Assembly (NCBI GenBank): GCA_039193195.1
Contig: JBCCWS010000008.1
Coordinates: 1-64,000 of the forward strand
Length of the DNA stretch: 64,000 bases
Direction of reading: 5' to 3'
Origin: Pseudomonadota bacterium
Lineage (GTDB): Bacteria > Pseudomonadota > Gammaproteobacteria > Steroidobacterales > JBCBZW01
Both the position numbers and the translations under genes were made by a program. Below, piece after piece: positions 1-8,671 of the stretch. Numbering within the stretch: position 1 is the stretch's first letter; every line of letters begins with the position of its first letter. The notes beneath the pieces are model-generated. The model saw only the letters and a list, made by a program, of their open reading frames with translations, was not told the DNA's origin and ran no database searches.

Positions 1-27
1 AACTAAATGTATTTGGCCTAACTCTCC

Positions 28-68
28 AAACCGGGCCAATAAACCCGCGGCGCCCGGGCCCGGTTTTT
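28..68 (+). terminator. Probable rho-independent terminator
   Basis: Positions 28-37 and 57-66 form a perfect 10-bp inverted repeat with a 19-nt loop, and a run of five T lies at 64-68. The arrangement fits termination of a plus-strand gene to the left of the window. It also lies just beyond the 3' end of the minus-strand OmpA-type gene and could serve both directions. The long loop lowers confidence. Confidence 0.5.
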
Positions 69-147
69 GTAATTTGGCAGTGTGTAAACGTTCAACCTGT
101 GGGGGTTGGGGCCGGGGCGCGGGACGCGCCGCGGCCCTACGCTCTGC

Positions 148-1005
148 CTATCGTTCGCCTAGGAGCACCAGGTCCACCGAAGCTTCTTCTCCGCCCGCCT
201 CTACACTGCCGGCAGTGGCACTCTCTTCTACGGCCAGCAGGGTGATATCAACCCTGCGCTCAAGCGCGTAAGCATCGTAATCGCCTTCCTCGAAGGCGTA
301 GGCACGCTCGCCGTGGGCGAACCCTTCGAGCTGGCTCTCGCGCAGGCCACCGGCTCGCAGCGCCTTCTCGACGCTGGCGACCCGAGCGGCGGTGAGGGTC
401 TCGTTGTACCGCTCATCACCACGCGGATCAGCGTAGCCGTCCAGCTGTACGATCAACCCGTCGACGTCGGCAAGCACACCCGCAAGGCTCGTGACCTGCT
501 CTGCCGAAGCGCTTGTCAGATCACTCGCGCCCGTGCGGAACATCACCTGCATCTCCAAGCCTGATGCCAGGGCTGAGCGAAGCTCCTGATTGGCTTGTTG
601 GGCGCTGGCGTTCAGCGCCTGTAGTTGGGCCAGGCTATCGGTGCGATCGGCGAGATCCAATTCGAGGTCTCGGTTCTGCGCATACGCTCGATCGAGACTC
701 TGACGGGTCTCCTCCAGGGTTCGTTCGGTGGAGGCGAGCTGCTCCTGCGCCTCTTCTGCTCGGCTCGCCTCTACTACGCGCGACCCAAGCCAAGTCCCCA
801 AGCCAGCCCCAACCATCATGCCGATGGGCCCGCCCACCAGGCCCCCTACCAGCATGCCACCGCCCACGCCTGCGCCTTCGGCTATACGCTTGCCCTTCTC
901 GGGCGGCTCCGCAGGGTGGGGAATCGTGTCGGCCACGCCCGGATTAGCTGCCAGCACCATCGCACTGAGGGCTAAGCCGACGGCAATCCTGTTTGTCTTC
1001 TGCAT
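148..1005 (-). CDS. OmpA-family protein with glycine-zipper segment
   Basis: This 285-residue protein has an N-terminal signal peptide ending near residue 25 (ANPGVAD). A glycine-rich zipper-like hydrophobic segment (about 45-75, GAGVGGGMLVGGLVGGPIGMM) and a coiled coil (about 80-145) follow. An OmpA-like peptidoglycan-binding domain spans about 150-258, with YADPRGDERYNETLTAARVASVEKAL and the ERRVDI end. The family anchors envelope structures to peptidoglycan. The overall layout resembles the sortase-associated OmpA-like protein PdsO, but no sortase is visible here, so I leave it unnamed. The ATG at 1005 has a GGGAG ribosome site about 10 nt upstream. It is co-directional with the VWA/TolQ cluster upstream but separated from it by a MITE-like element, so shared transcription is uncertain. 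Confidence 0.85.
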   Translation of the reverse strand: MQKTNRIAVGLALSAMVLAANPGVADTIPHPAEPPEKGKRIAEGAGVGGGMLVGGLVGGPIGMMVGAGLGTWLGSRVVEASRAEEAQEQLASTERTLEETRQSLDRAYAQNRDLELDLADRTDSLAQLQALNASAQQANQELRSALASGLEMQVMFRTGASDLTSASAEQVTSLAGVLADVDGLIVQLDGYADPRGDERYNETLTAARVASVEKALRAGGLRESQLEGFAHGERAYAFEEGDYDAYALERRVDITLLAVEESATAGSVEAGGEEASVDLVLLGER

Positions 1006-1240
1006 CGCTATGGTCTCCCATGTTCGTCAATCGCTTCGGTTCGTGTCGCGCGGCAGGCCGGCGTGAAGGCATTGGCCTTGCTCGCTTGGGAGCCATTAGA
1101 GGCCGCAGGCACGCGCGGCCCTGGGGCGTCAGCTGGCGAGGGAGCGATAGAAAATGACGAATTCGGGCGGGCGGTAAGGGCACTCGTTGCCGCTGAGGTC
1201 GCACAAGGCGAGCGCTGTTGGGCGCGGCGCGAGCCGAGGG
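1006..1240. other. Intergenic region upstream of the OmpA-type gene
   Basis: No convincing gene, RNA or promoter was recognised in these 235 bases. Short open frames exist on both strands but lack ribosome sites and recognisable sequence. Together with the MITE-like element at 1241-1405 this makes a 396-bp gap between coding regions. Confidence 0.5.
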
Positions 1241-1405
1241 CTAGTGTCCTGAGTTAGAAGTTCGTTGATGAATTCGCACGCGAGTTTTTGTCCCTAAGCG
1301 CGGCGCCACGACGAGCGTGGCAGGTCCCACGGGAGGAGGAGCAACGTGTTCAGGGGCGAAAAGGTGCCGCGAAGTCATCAACGAACTTCTAACTCAGGAC
1401 ACTAG
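1241..1405. mobile_element. MITE-like element with perfect 31-bp terminal inverted repeats
   Basis: Bases 1241-1271 and 1375-1405 are exact reverse complements over 31 bp, starting CTAGTGTCCTGAGTTAGAAG at the outer end. They enclose 103 bp without a transposase. Both ends finish in the palindrome CTAG, which fits insertion at TA, as IS630/Tc1-mariner elements do, or at CTAG. This is what a non-autonomous miniature element looks like. The right end lies exactly on the TAG stop codon of the VWA gene at 1402, so the gene is left intact. RNA read through the element would fold into a long hairpin. Confidence 0.8.
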
Positions 1406-2421
1406 TTGATCAGCCCGACAAAAGTGCCGCCGTTGCGCTCGCACATCGCTCGCATGAGCGTCGCGACGCGCACGCCCGTGACGCGACGGGTGGAGTTCAC
1501 CAAGAACTGGGTGGGAAAGCCCACGGCGTGAATGCGCACGCGTCGCGAACCCTCGGAATCGAGGCGGTTGAGGCGATCGACCGTATCCAGCACGTTCTCC
1601 ATGGAGCCGCCGCTCGCAAACTCGTCACCGAGCACGTAGAGGCTGATGCGCTTGTCGCGGGCGTAGAAGGTGGAGATCGCCTTTTGAATCCCTTCCACTG
1701 GGCTCGAGTTGCTAAAGGGTGCCCAGGTACGCATACGGTCGATCACAGCTTTGCGCCGCCCCGGCGTATCCGGGATCCACTCGCCTGCGTAGCGCGGGAA
1801 CATGTAGTCGCCCATGTCGTTCATCACCTGCATGCCCTTCACCGTGGGGTAGACATCGAGGGTCTCCTCCAGCGTGCGCATCACCTGATCCCAGGCGAAG
1901 TTCTGCATACTGCCGGACGTATCGACGATAAATACTATGTACTCGGAGTCAACAGGTATTCCACCTATCGTATCCTCTAGGTTACGTCGGTAGTTCAGAC
2001 CGATCAGTCGCTCCATCTCCTCGCTGAGATCCTGCCGTGCCACGGCCAAGCGCTCCTCGATAATGGCGGTGACCTCCGATTCGCGCCGTGTCGACTCGAA
2101 CTCCCCCTGCACCTCGGAGAAATCCCCTTGCAGGCGGGCGAGGAGTTCGCGCTGCTCGGAGAGCTGGAGTTCGCGCCCGGAGAGCTCGCGATTGAGTATC
2201 GTGGCCTGTCCGCGAATCTCCTGTAGCTGTGCCTCGAGCGCCTGAATCACCCCGTCCAGCTCCTCACCGCGACGCTCCAGATTGACCGGCTCGAAGAACT
2301 TGGAGATCACTAGCAACAGGATCACGGCACCGAAGCCGCAGCTGATCACGTCGAGGAAGGATAGGCTGACCTGCTCCACTTCGCGCCGCGAGCGGCGCCG
2401 CGCTGAGGGCGTATCGCTCAC
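1402..2421 (-). CDS. VWA protein with TolR/ExbD-like N-terminal helix (second of pair)
   Basis: This 339-residue membrane protein has a short basic N-terminus. One transmembrane helix (about 21-41) carries Asp24 in the context SFLDVISCGFGAVILLLVIS. A long coiled coil (about 46-135) and a von Willebrand A domain from about 160 follow; its MIDAS begins D167-T-S169-G-S171. The FLDV motif at the start of the helix resembles the FIDVM motif of ExbD/TolR, whose Asp carries protons; that functional link is my inference. The stop codon TAG coincides with the border of a MITE-like element. Its start overlaps the upstream VWA gene by 4 bp (ATGA), which suggests translational coupling and equal expression of the pair. 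The substrate is unknown. Confidence 0.85.
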   Translation of the reverse strand: MSDTPSARRRSRREVEQVSLSFLDVISCGFGAVILLLVISKFFEPVNLERRGEELDGVIQALEAQLQEIRGQATILNRELSGRELQLSEQRELLARLQGDFSEVQGEFESTRRESEVTAIIEERLAVARQDLSEEMERLIGLNYRRNLEDTIGGIPVDSEYIVFIVDTSGSMQNFAWDQVMRTLEETLDVYPTVKGMQVMNDMGDYMFPRYAGEWIPDTPGRRKAVIDRMRTWAPFSNSSPVEGIQKAISTFYARDKRISLYVLGDEFASGGSMENVLDTVDRLNRLDSEGSRRVRIHAVGFPTQFLVNSTRRVTGVRVATLMRAMCERNGGTFVGLIN

Positions 2422-3509
2422 GGCCAGTCCCTCGCAGGGCTCATGATCGAGCCAGCACTGAACTGGGCTAGCTGCCAGAAGGCGCTGGAGGCGCGAGGAT
2501 CGCCCTCCATCGGGAACAGGATGATGTTCACGGGCACCTCGTTAGGCAACTGATCGATCGCATCTTCGAAGTGGCGCAAACGCTGGCGGGCACTCACCGT
2601 GGCCCGTCGCGGCGGGTTGCGCCCCTGAGTCGGTAGGCCGTCCGTGATGAGCACTATGTTATCGGGTGGCTCTTCGAACTGCTGGGCGACGATGAAGGCG
2701 TTGTAGAGACTGGTACCCCCGTTAGGGAGCAGAGACTTCAATCCATCTACCACCTCTTCCAAACGGGTGGACTGATCGAGCCCCAGCCAGGTACCGCCTG
2801 TGCCTTGGAGCGTAGGTTGCGCGGTCGTGTTGAACGCGTAGAGCTGGAAGGAAGCACCCTGGGGGAGCTGCGCGATCAACCACTCCACCGTGCGCACGGC
2901 CCGTTGCCACTTCGGAGAGGCCTTTCGATCCTCGTCCTTCATGTTGCGGCGGCGAATCACGTTGACGATGGTCTCATCGAGCATACTGGCGGAGGTGTCC
3001 AGCAGCACGAGCACGCGCTCACCATCGAGACGCAAGCCCGTGAGGTACTGGCGCTGACCCTCGCCTTCGAAGGCCCGCCGAGCGTTACCGAAGTCCGCAC
3101 CTTCGGTCTCCACCCTCAACCGCTCTGCCTCATCGTCCACGGACTGCAGGTCCGAAGTGAGCTGATTGACGTTCTCGCGGCTGGCACGTGTCTTCTGCTC
3201 GAGATCCGCCAGCTCCTCACGTGTCAACTCCAAGCGAGAGATGAGCTGGGCGCTGCGGCCCTGGGTGGCATCGAGCTCATCGACCACGCGAGCTAGCGTG
3301 TTGCGGGCCTCCGCCAACCGCTCCTGCTGCGTATCGAGGGCGAGCTCGAGGCGTGTCACTTCGCTCAGTCGTTCGGCCTCTGCATCGTCCGCGCGTACGC
3401 GAGACTCGTTGTTGATGATCATGAAAAACAGGACCACCGCACCGAACCCGCACGACATGATGTCGAGGAACGACAGGCTGAACGCGTTTAGGCGGCTGCG
3501 CCGTGCCAT
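2418..3509 (-). CDS. VWA protein with TolR/ExbD-like N-terminal helix (first of pair)
   Basis: The protein has 363 residues and the same design as its downstream neighbour. A basic N-terminus leads into a single helix (about 11-32, SLSFLDIMSCGFGAVVLFFM) containing Asp16. A coiled coil (about 40-135) and a VWA domain with MIDAS D171-T-S173-A-S175 follow. The SFLD(V/I)(I/M)SCGFGAV block is shared by both proteins, so they are paralogues that probably form a heterodimer in the membrane. The gene starts 5 bp after the FHA/actin-fold gene and overlaps the second VWA gene by 4 bp. The domain assignments are secure. The comparison of the helix with ExbD/TolR rests on visual motif similarity. Confidence 0.85.
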   Translation of the reverse strand: MARRSRLNAFSLSFLDIMSCGFGAVVLFFMIINNESRVRADDAEAERLSEVTRLELALDTQQERLAEARNTLARVVDELDATQGRSAQLISRLELTREELADLEQKTRASRENVNQLTSDLQSVDDEAERLRVETEGADFGNARRAFEGEGQRQYLTGLRLDGERVLVLLDTSASMLDETIVNVIRRRNMKDEDRKASPKWQRAVRTVEWLIAQLPQGASFQLYAFNTTAQPTLQGTGGTWLGLDQSTRLEEVVDGLKSLLPNGGTSLYNAFIVAQQFEEPPDNIVLITDGLPTQGRNPPRRATVSARQRLRHFEDAIDQLPNEVPVNIILFPMEGDPRASSAFWQLAQFSAGSIMSPARDWP

Positions 3510-3514
3510 GGGGA

Positions 3515-4909
3515 CTAGCTCGTGACGCGCACGAGGTGCAGCTCGTGGCCCGGGGTGCCGACGCGCAGGCGATCACCCATGCGCAGGGTGGCCTGGCCGT
3601 CGATACGATGGCCGTTGAGCCAGGTGCCGTGGGTGCTGTGATCGGTGATCGTGGCGACGCCATCTGCACCGAGCGCCAGGGCGCAGTGCTGGCGTGAAAC
3701 CCCACGCAGCGGTGCGCCCAACTGAATTGCAGGTGCGCCGTCTACACCCACCTGCACGCCGACCATCAAGGGCGTACTCGACAGCGGTTGAGCCAGTCCC
3801 TCGTAGACGACGTGAGTCGGCACCTGATCCGCCGTGGGCGTCAACCTGGGCGGCGCCGACGGCGTCGACGCACCAGCCGTTCCTGCCTGCTGCCAGGCAA
3901 CCTGCGTGAGGTAGGGCACACCCTGCGCCGCGTCGTGCTGACGCAGCGCGTCGCCTAGGGCTAGGGTGCCGTGGGCCACGGCATCAGGCCCCAACACCTG
4001 AACCTGCACACCCGGGAGTTCGCCGAGCAGATCTGCCAAGCCGGGCAGTGATCCCGCACGGTGGGATAGCTGCAGCAGCAGCGCCTCTCCTGGCGTGCTC
4101 GTGGCACTCACCAGTTCGAGCAAGCGCTGATACTCCTGATCAGCCGCTTCGCGCAGGGTCTGTCCATCCACCTGCGCATTGTGTGTGGCTGATGACGTGC
4201 TGATCTCAAGGGACAGCTGCCCCTCATCGCCTATACTTTCCGATAGGTTTCTGAGTTGCTGATACAGCTGCTGTTCGTGTTCAGCAAGGTGCAGCGGATC
4301 GAAGCGGGTACGTTCGACGAAGGCGTTGGCGATCGCCCCCATCCAGCGCTCACGGAGCGCGCGCAGGCCGCTGCCGCGAGTGCTTTCTACGCCCGCACGC
4401 GAGAGCTGTTCGCCCTGCGTAAACCGCGTGATCAGGGCGCGGTGCAGATGCACGTCCAGGTGCATGAGCGTGCGCCCAGGGTCAGTGGCCTGTACGGCGG
4501 CGAGGGCAGCGTCTATCAAGCCCGTGACCGGCAGCCCCGCCTCCCGAGCGATCCCGAGCACCAGCGCGAGCTGTTCGCGGTCGTAAGTACCCGGGACAGC
4601 TAGGAACACCTCCTTCGGCTGATGCGTGCGCAAGGACTCCCAGACCCGCGTCAGGTGCTCGCAGGCCAGATCGGCGGCGGTCTGACCGCTACCCGCCGCA
4701 CTCGCTAGGGGTTCGAGGCTCAGCTCGTCCCAGAAGCGATCGTGAATCGCTCGCGGCTGTAGGCGTGCCTGAGCGTAGGCGTCCTCGCCCACGGACTGCA
4801 CCGCGCCTGCCTCGAGCAGTGCGTAACCGGGGCTCGAAATCAACGAAGCCGCCTGTCCGTCCCAGGCGCAGACGCCTGAGTCGGCAAGCTCCAGTATTAG
4901 CGTGCTCAT
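3515..4909 (-). CDS. Actin/Hsp70-fold protein with C-terminal FHA domain
   Basis: This 464-residue, apparently cytoplasmic protein opens with MSTLILELADSGVCAWDG, which looks like the first phosphate loop of an Hsp70/actin-type fold. A segment near 130-165 (GLIDAALAAVQA, then LMHLDVHLHRALITRF) fits the same family. A C-terminal FHA domain covers roughly 375-460, with GVSRQHCAL and HGTWLNGHRI, the residues that read phosphothreonine. A likely role is to couple the Ser/Thr kinase of the cluster to the TolQ-like and VWA proteins. ATPase activity cannot be judged from sequence alone. The start overlaps the stop of the TolQ-like gene by 4 bp (ATGA). Confidence 0.75.
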   Translation of the reverse strand: MSTLILELADSGVCAWDGQAASLISSPGYALLEAGAVQSVGEDAYAQARLQPRAIHDRFWDELSLEPLASAAGSGQTAADLACEHLTRVWESLRTHQPKEVFLAVPGTYDREQLALVLGIAREAGLPVTGLIDAALAAVQATDPGRTLMHLDVHLHRALITRFTQGEQLSRAGVESTRGSGLRALRERWMGAIANAFVERTRFDPLHLAEHEQQLYQQLRNLSESIGDEGQLSLEISTSSATHNAQVDGQTLREAADQEYQRLLELVSATSTPGEALLLQLSHRAGSLPGLADLLGELPGVQVQVLGPDAVAHGTLALGDALRQHDAAQGVPYLTQVAWQQAGTAGASTPSAPPRLTPTADQVPTHVVYEGLAQPLSSTPLMVGVQVGVDGAPAIQLGAPLRGVSRQHCALALGADGVATITDHSTHGTWLNGHRIDGQATLRMGDRLRVGTPGHELHLVRVTS

Positions 4910-5718
4910 GTGCCCCGCACCTGCAGGCGGGCGATCAGGTGCTCATCGCAGTAGCTCTGCGTATCGAGCACCAGGCGCTCCTGAAATTGCTGCAGCTGGT
5001 AGAGCACGAACATTAGCACGATGCTGAGCAACAGGGCGACGAAGGTGGAGTTGAAGGCAACGCCCAGGTTCGCCGTGACACCGGTGATATCGCCCTCCAC
5101 CGCTTTGTGCGCTTCGCCGAGCGCCGCGCCGATACCGCGCACGGTCCCGATGAAGCCAACGGAGGGGATCGCCCACGCGATGTAGCGAACTAGGGCAAGC
5201 TCCGAGTCGAGGCGATCGGACTCCGCATCGCATACGGAACGCACCGCCGTCGAGGTGTCTTGCACGTTACGCGTCGAGGAAAATCGATGGAGCGCGGTTA
5301 GCAACGCACGCGGCAACAGCATCTGTCGATTCCCGTCGGGTAAGGCTTGCACCGGGCGCGCGTACTCGCGCGTATCGGAGGGCAGGATGCTGAGCCCCTC
5401 GGCGAGGGGGATGAGCTCGCCATCGAGCATGCGCCGCTCGCCGAGCGCCTCCCAACCCTTCAGGCCGATGATAGCCAAAGCCCACAGCAGCAAAATGAAG
5501 CAGGTCTCCTGCTCGAAGTCGCGGATCACGATGTACACGGATCGCTCGGGCACGTAGTTCGGATCCGCTTCGATGCTCTGCGCTTGCTGCTCCATGATGG
5601 CATCGGCCAGCGGGCGCACGGTGGTCACGTACACCGCGTGCACCGCGATGACCACGATCACCAGCGCGGTCAACTGGAAGAAAAACTCGAACCCGTAGCG
5701 TCGGCTGCTGCCTGTCAT
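4906..5718 (-). CDS. MotA/TolQ/ExbB-type proton channel protein
   Basis: This 270-residue inner-membrane protein has hydrophobic segments near 14-33, 73-88, 178-200 and 220-241. The last two match the conserved core of the TolQ/ExbB/MotA family. The third segment contains PSVGFIGTVRGIG with Thr192, and the fourth contains AFNSTFVALLLSIVL with Thr225. These correspond to the polar Thr residues lining the ion path in ExbB/TolQ. The family forms pentamers around two TolR/ExbD helices and uses proton flow to move them. The partners here are probably the two VWA proteins downstream, because no ordinary ExbD/TolR gene is nearby. It lies between a small acidic membrane protein and the FHA protein. 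Confidence 0.85.
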   Translation of the reverse strand: MTGSSRRYGFEFFFQLTALVIVVIAVHAVYVTTVRPLADAIMEQQAQSIEADPNYVPERSVYIVIRDFEQETCFILLLWALAIIGLKGWEALGERRMLDGELIPLAEGLSILPSDTREYARPVQALPDGNRQMLLPRALLTALHRFSSTRNVQDTSTAVRSVCDAESDRLDSELALVRYIAWAIPSVGFIGTVRGIGAALGEAHKAVEGDITGVTANLGVAFNSTFVALLLSIVLMFVLYQLQQFQERLVLDTQSYCDEHLIARLQVRGT

Positions 5719-5735
5719 GCGCGTTAACTCTTGTT

Positions 5736-6131
5736 CTAGATATCAACCGGAAATGCGATGTCCGTATCCACGCGGATCTCTTCGGTGGGCACAAAGACGC
5801 TGTTGTCGCCCTCGGCGGCGCCGTCTTCGCCTGCCGCATCGCCTCCGTCGGTACGCGGACTCGCCGCCTCCGCCGCCTGCTCGGGCGTGATGGCGCCACC
5901 GCCACCGCTATTGCCCAGGTCGATGCGCTGGGGAGACTCCTCCTCCTGCGCGGTCTTCGCGCTGAAATCCCCAGCGCCGAAGTCCTCGTCCTCCGCGTCA
6001 GGCTCATCCTGAGCGCCCTGCGCGAGCACGACGGCTGCCCCCCCGAGCACAGCGACCATGGCAAGCCCGAGCGTGGCTCGACGGATGGACCCAGTCGGCG
6101 GCGTCTCGTCGCGTCCCTCAGATCGGTTCAT
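5736..6131 (-). CDS. Small single-pass protein with acidic tail
   Basis: I do not recognise this 131-residue protein. It has a charged N-terminus, one hydrophobic helix (about 19-38) and a long acidic, Gly/Ala-rich tail that probably lies in the periplasm. It ends in a hydrophobic patch (VDTDIAFPVDI) that looks like a docking motif. A good ribosome site (GGAGGG) precedes the ATG. Its place directly before the TolQ-like gene suggests it belongs to that membrane complex. No catalytic motif is visible. Confidence 0.7.
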   Translation of the reverse strand: MNRSEGRDETPPTGSIRRATLGLAMVAVLGGAAVVLAQGAQDEPDAEDEDFGAGDFSAKTAQEEESPQRIDLGNSGGGGAITPEQAAEAASPRTDGGDAAGEDGAAEGDNSVFVPTEEIRVDTDIAFPVDI

Positions 6132-6145
6132 CAGTCCCTCCTCGC

Positions 6146-8668
6146 CTAGCGATAGTAACGGGCCACGCGGAACCCGAGATCTTCACGCGCCTGGTCATCG
6201 AAGTCTCGATAGGTCAGGCGCAGTTCCGTCGCGCCGCTGGTGAGAAAGCTCGCCCCCCGCACCACGCGCTGGCGACCCAAGTTCGGCCCCAGAGGATCGC
6301 GCAAGGGACCTGGCTCTACGTTGATCCCGAACCAATCGTGAACCCACTCCGCCACGTTACCGCCCAGATCGTAGAAGCCGAGGCGGCCGGGAGGGAACGA
6401 GCCTACGGGCGCACTCACCACATAGGCATCTTCGTAGGTACGAAGCTGCGCGCCGACGATCGAACGCGCTTCCGCCCCCGCGTAGTTGCCCGAGTTTTCC
6501 GCTGGCGGCAGCCGGTCGCCCCAGGGAAACTTCAGGGCGTCGCCGCCAGCGAAACGCGCTAGCCACGCCCACTCAGCCTCCGTGGGCAGACGATAACCCG
6601 TAGTCATGGGTGATGCGGCCACCAGCTGCCCGCCCTGGTCGACGTACGCGGGCGATAGTCCTTCCTGACGGCTCAGCCAGTTGCAGAACGCCGCGGCATC
6701 CTGCCAGCTCACCTGTACTACCGGCTGCTGGGGGTCGCCCAGCCCATTCTGGGCCAGGGCGCCGGAGCGATGGCCGCGACGGAACGCTCCAAACTGGGCG
6801 TTACTGATCTCTCTTGTTGAGACGTAAAACGGGCGCGTGAGTTCGACCTCGTACTGCACTTCATTCGCCAAGCGATCTGGATCGCGCCGCGAGGAACCCA
6901 TGGTGAAGCGCAGCGCACCGTCGCGCTGGCTGGGAGTGGTCTCGGGATCGATGAACTGCAGCGCGACACCGGGTCCCACCACGGGTTGCTTCGGGATTGC
7001 GGCGTAAGCTGCATCGTCCTCGGTGAGCAGGGCCAGACTGACCTGCTGCTCAAAGCCTGCCTGGGGAGTGACCCGAGCGGTGGCAGCAGCGTAACCCGCT
7101 CGACGTGCCTCGATCACCTGCTCCACTGCTGGCAGGCTCACGCGTTGCGCCCCAGTGCCCACCGACCGGCCGTTGACGAATAGCTCCGCATCCGCTGGCT
7201 CCACCTCGATGACCACCGTGCCGGTGATCGCCTGCAGGGACAACTGCAGGCTGCGCTCCTCCCCGCTGGGCACGCTGACCCGTTGCGTCAGGGGCTGGTA
7301 GCCGGCCTTGCTGAGCTGAACCCGGTGGCTGCGATCGGGCTGCAACTCCAACTCGACGGGCGTCTGGCCGGCAAAGCGCCCATCCACGGTCACGAGGGCG
7401 CCGCTCGGCATCGAGCGGAGGTTCACCAAACCGTCGGCGGCGGCCAGGGACACCTCGGTCAGGGTCTGGGGCTCGCCGGCACGCACTTGCAAAAACTGGC
7501 GATGGCGCTTGTGGCCCGGCAGCTTCAGCTCCAGCTGACGCGTGCCGCTGAGCACCTCGACGGTGGCCGGAGTGGTGCCGAGCACTTCGTCGTCCACGCG
7601 AATCTCTGCACCCGGTGGCGAGCTGCTCACGGCCACGTCAGCCCAGTCGGGATCGAGGCTCAAGCGCACGGTCTGCTCGCGATCCAGACCCTCGATGTCC
7701 AGGGTGACCTCGGCCGGCTGATAGCGCGGAGCAGTGGCGGAGAACACCCGCTCGCCTGGCTCCACGGAGAGCACCTGCAGGGGCGTGGCTCCGCGCGCAT
7801 CCCCGTCCACGCTCAGCGACACGCCTTGCGCTGGATCGGTCTCGATCGTGATTCGCCCGGGGAGCTTAGCCATCTCGTAGGTAAACGTCTGAGCCGGCGC
7901 CGCCCCTACCGTGAAGGCCTCCTCCAGCGGGTGGTAGCCCTCACGCTGCGCGGTTACCCGATACTCACCCGATCGCATCAGGCGTCGGTCCGCCAAGGAG
8001 ATCTTCCATAGGCCGCCGGCCACGGCGACCCGCTCCGGAGCGGGCGTGATATCGATCGTGACCGAACGGGCAGTAAACACGAACCATAGGCCCGCCAGGA
8101 ACACTGCTCCCACAAGCCCCGCCGGCACCTGCCAAGGCACACCGCGCGAACGCTCGATCACCGGCGCCGAGCGAGAGAACTCAGCAGGCGCGATTGCGCC
8201 AGTGCTGGCGCTCCGGGTGTTGTCCGGCTGCAAAGTCCTCGCCGAGGGCGCGGCGCCAGGCGCAGTTGACGATGCGATGGCCTGCGACGCCGCCAACGCA
8301 GTGACCTCGCTCTCCTCTGGAGGCAAGGTTCCAGCCGAGGGCTCATCACTCGCCAGGGTGAGGGAACACACGCCCGAAACAGGACACCCAACGAGGTAAG
8401 TCTCCTCGCTTAGTTGCAGCTGATCGCCGGCGCGCAAGGCTGCGCCGCGTGCATCGACGGGTCTGCCGTTCAGCAACACCGCGCTGCCGGCTGTCGGGCG
8501 TAACAGGAACTGCCCGCCGTCAACCTCGGACAAGTCGGCCACCGGTCCTTGGCTACCGCCGATCGTCACGGCGCCCGGCGCCGCGCCACCTAAGGTCACC
8601 GGCAGCGCGTAGGCGGCTTCCTCGCCGCCTCGCCCGATCAACAACCTGCTAGCACTCCCCTCACCCAT
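6146..8668 (-). CDS. FHA-PEGA protein with sulfatase-modifying-factor-like domain
   Basis: This 840-residue protein starts with an FHA-like domain (about 10-100, AVLLNGRPVDARGAALRAGDQ). A Ser/Pro/Ala linker and one membrane helix (about 180-200) follow. Next come four PEGA-type beta repeats (about 270-540; PEGA-like cores such as PPGAEIRVDDEVLGTTP and PSGALVTVDGRFAGQTP). The C-terminal FGE-sulfatase/SUMF fold (about 580-840) has TMGS, GYRLPTEAEWAWLARF, GGNVAEWVHDWFG and RVVRGASF. In true formylglycine-generating enzymes the segment after RGGS carries the catalytic cysteines. Here it has none, so a binding or structural role is more likely. The gene begins 3 bp after the kinase stop, and the topology suggests the PEGA and FGE parts sit outside the inner membrane. 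Confidence 0.85.
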   Translation of the reverse strand: MGEGSASRLLIGRGGEEAAYALPVTLGGAAPGAVTIGGSQGPVADLSEVDGGQFLLRPTAGSAVLLNGRPVDARGAALRAGDQLQLSEETYLVGCPVSGVCSLTLASDEPSAGTLPPEESEVTALAASQAIASSTAPGAAPSARTLQPDNTRSASTGAIAPAEFSRSAPVIERSRGVPWQVPAGLVGAVFLAGLWFVFTARSVTIDITPAPERVAVAGGLWKISLADRRLMRSGEYRVTAQREGYHPLEEAFTVGAAPAQTFTYEMAKLPGRITIETDPAQGVSLSVDGDARGATPLQVLSVEPGERVFSATAPRYQPAEVTLDIEGLDREQTVRLSLDPDWADVAVSSSPPGAEIRVDDEVLGTTPATVEVLSGTRQLELKLPGHKRHRQFLQVRAGEPQTLTEVSLAAADGLVNLRSMPSGALVTVDGRFAGQTPVELELQPDRSHRVQLSKAGYQPLTQRVSVPSGEERSLQLSLQAITGTVVIEVEPADAELFVNGRSVGTGAQRVSLPAVEQVIEARRAGYAAATARVTPQAGFEQQVSLALLTEDDAAYAAIPKQPVVGPGVALQFIDPETTPSQRDGALRFTMGSSRRDPDRLANEVQYEVELTRPFYVSTREISNAQFGAFRRGHRSGALAQNGLGDPQQPVVQVSWQDAAAFCNWLSRQEGLSPAYVDQGGQLVAASPMTTGYRLPTEAEWAWLARFAGGDALKFPWGDRLPPAENSGNYAGAEARSIVGAQLRTYEDAYVVSAPVGSFPPGRLGFYDLGGNVAEWVHDWFGINVEPGPLRDPLGPNLGRQRVVRGASFLTSGATELRLTYRDFDDQAREDLGFRVARYYR

Positions 8669-8671
8669 CGC

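Noticed and set aside
944-1204. Arg-rich small frames on both strands in the gap upstream of the OmpA-type gene
   Set aside because: No ribosome sites, no hydrophobic or conserved segments, and overlap with the OmpA-type start.
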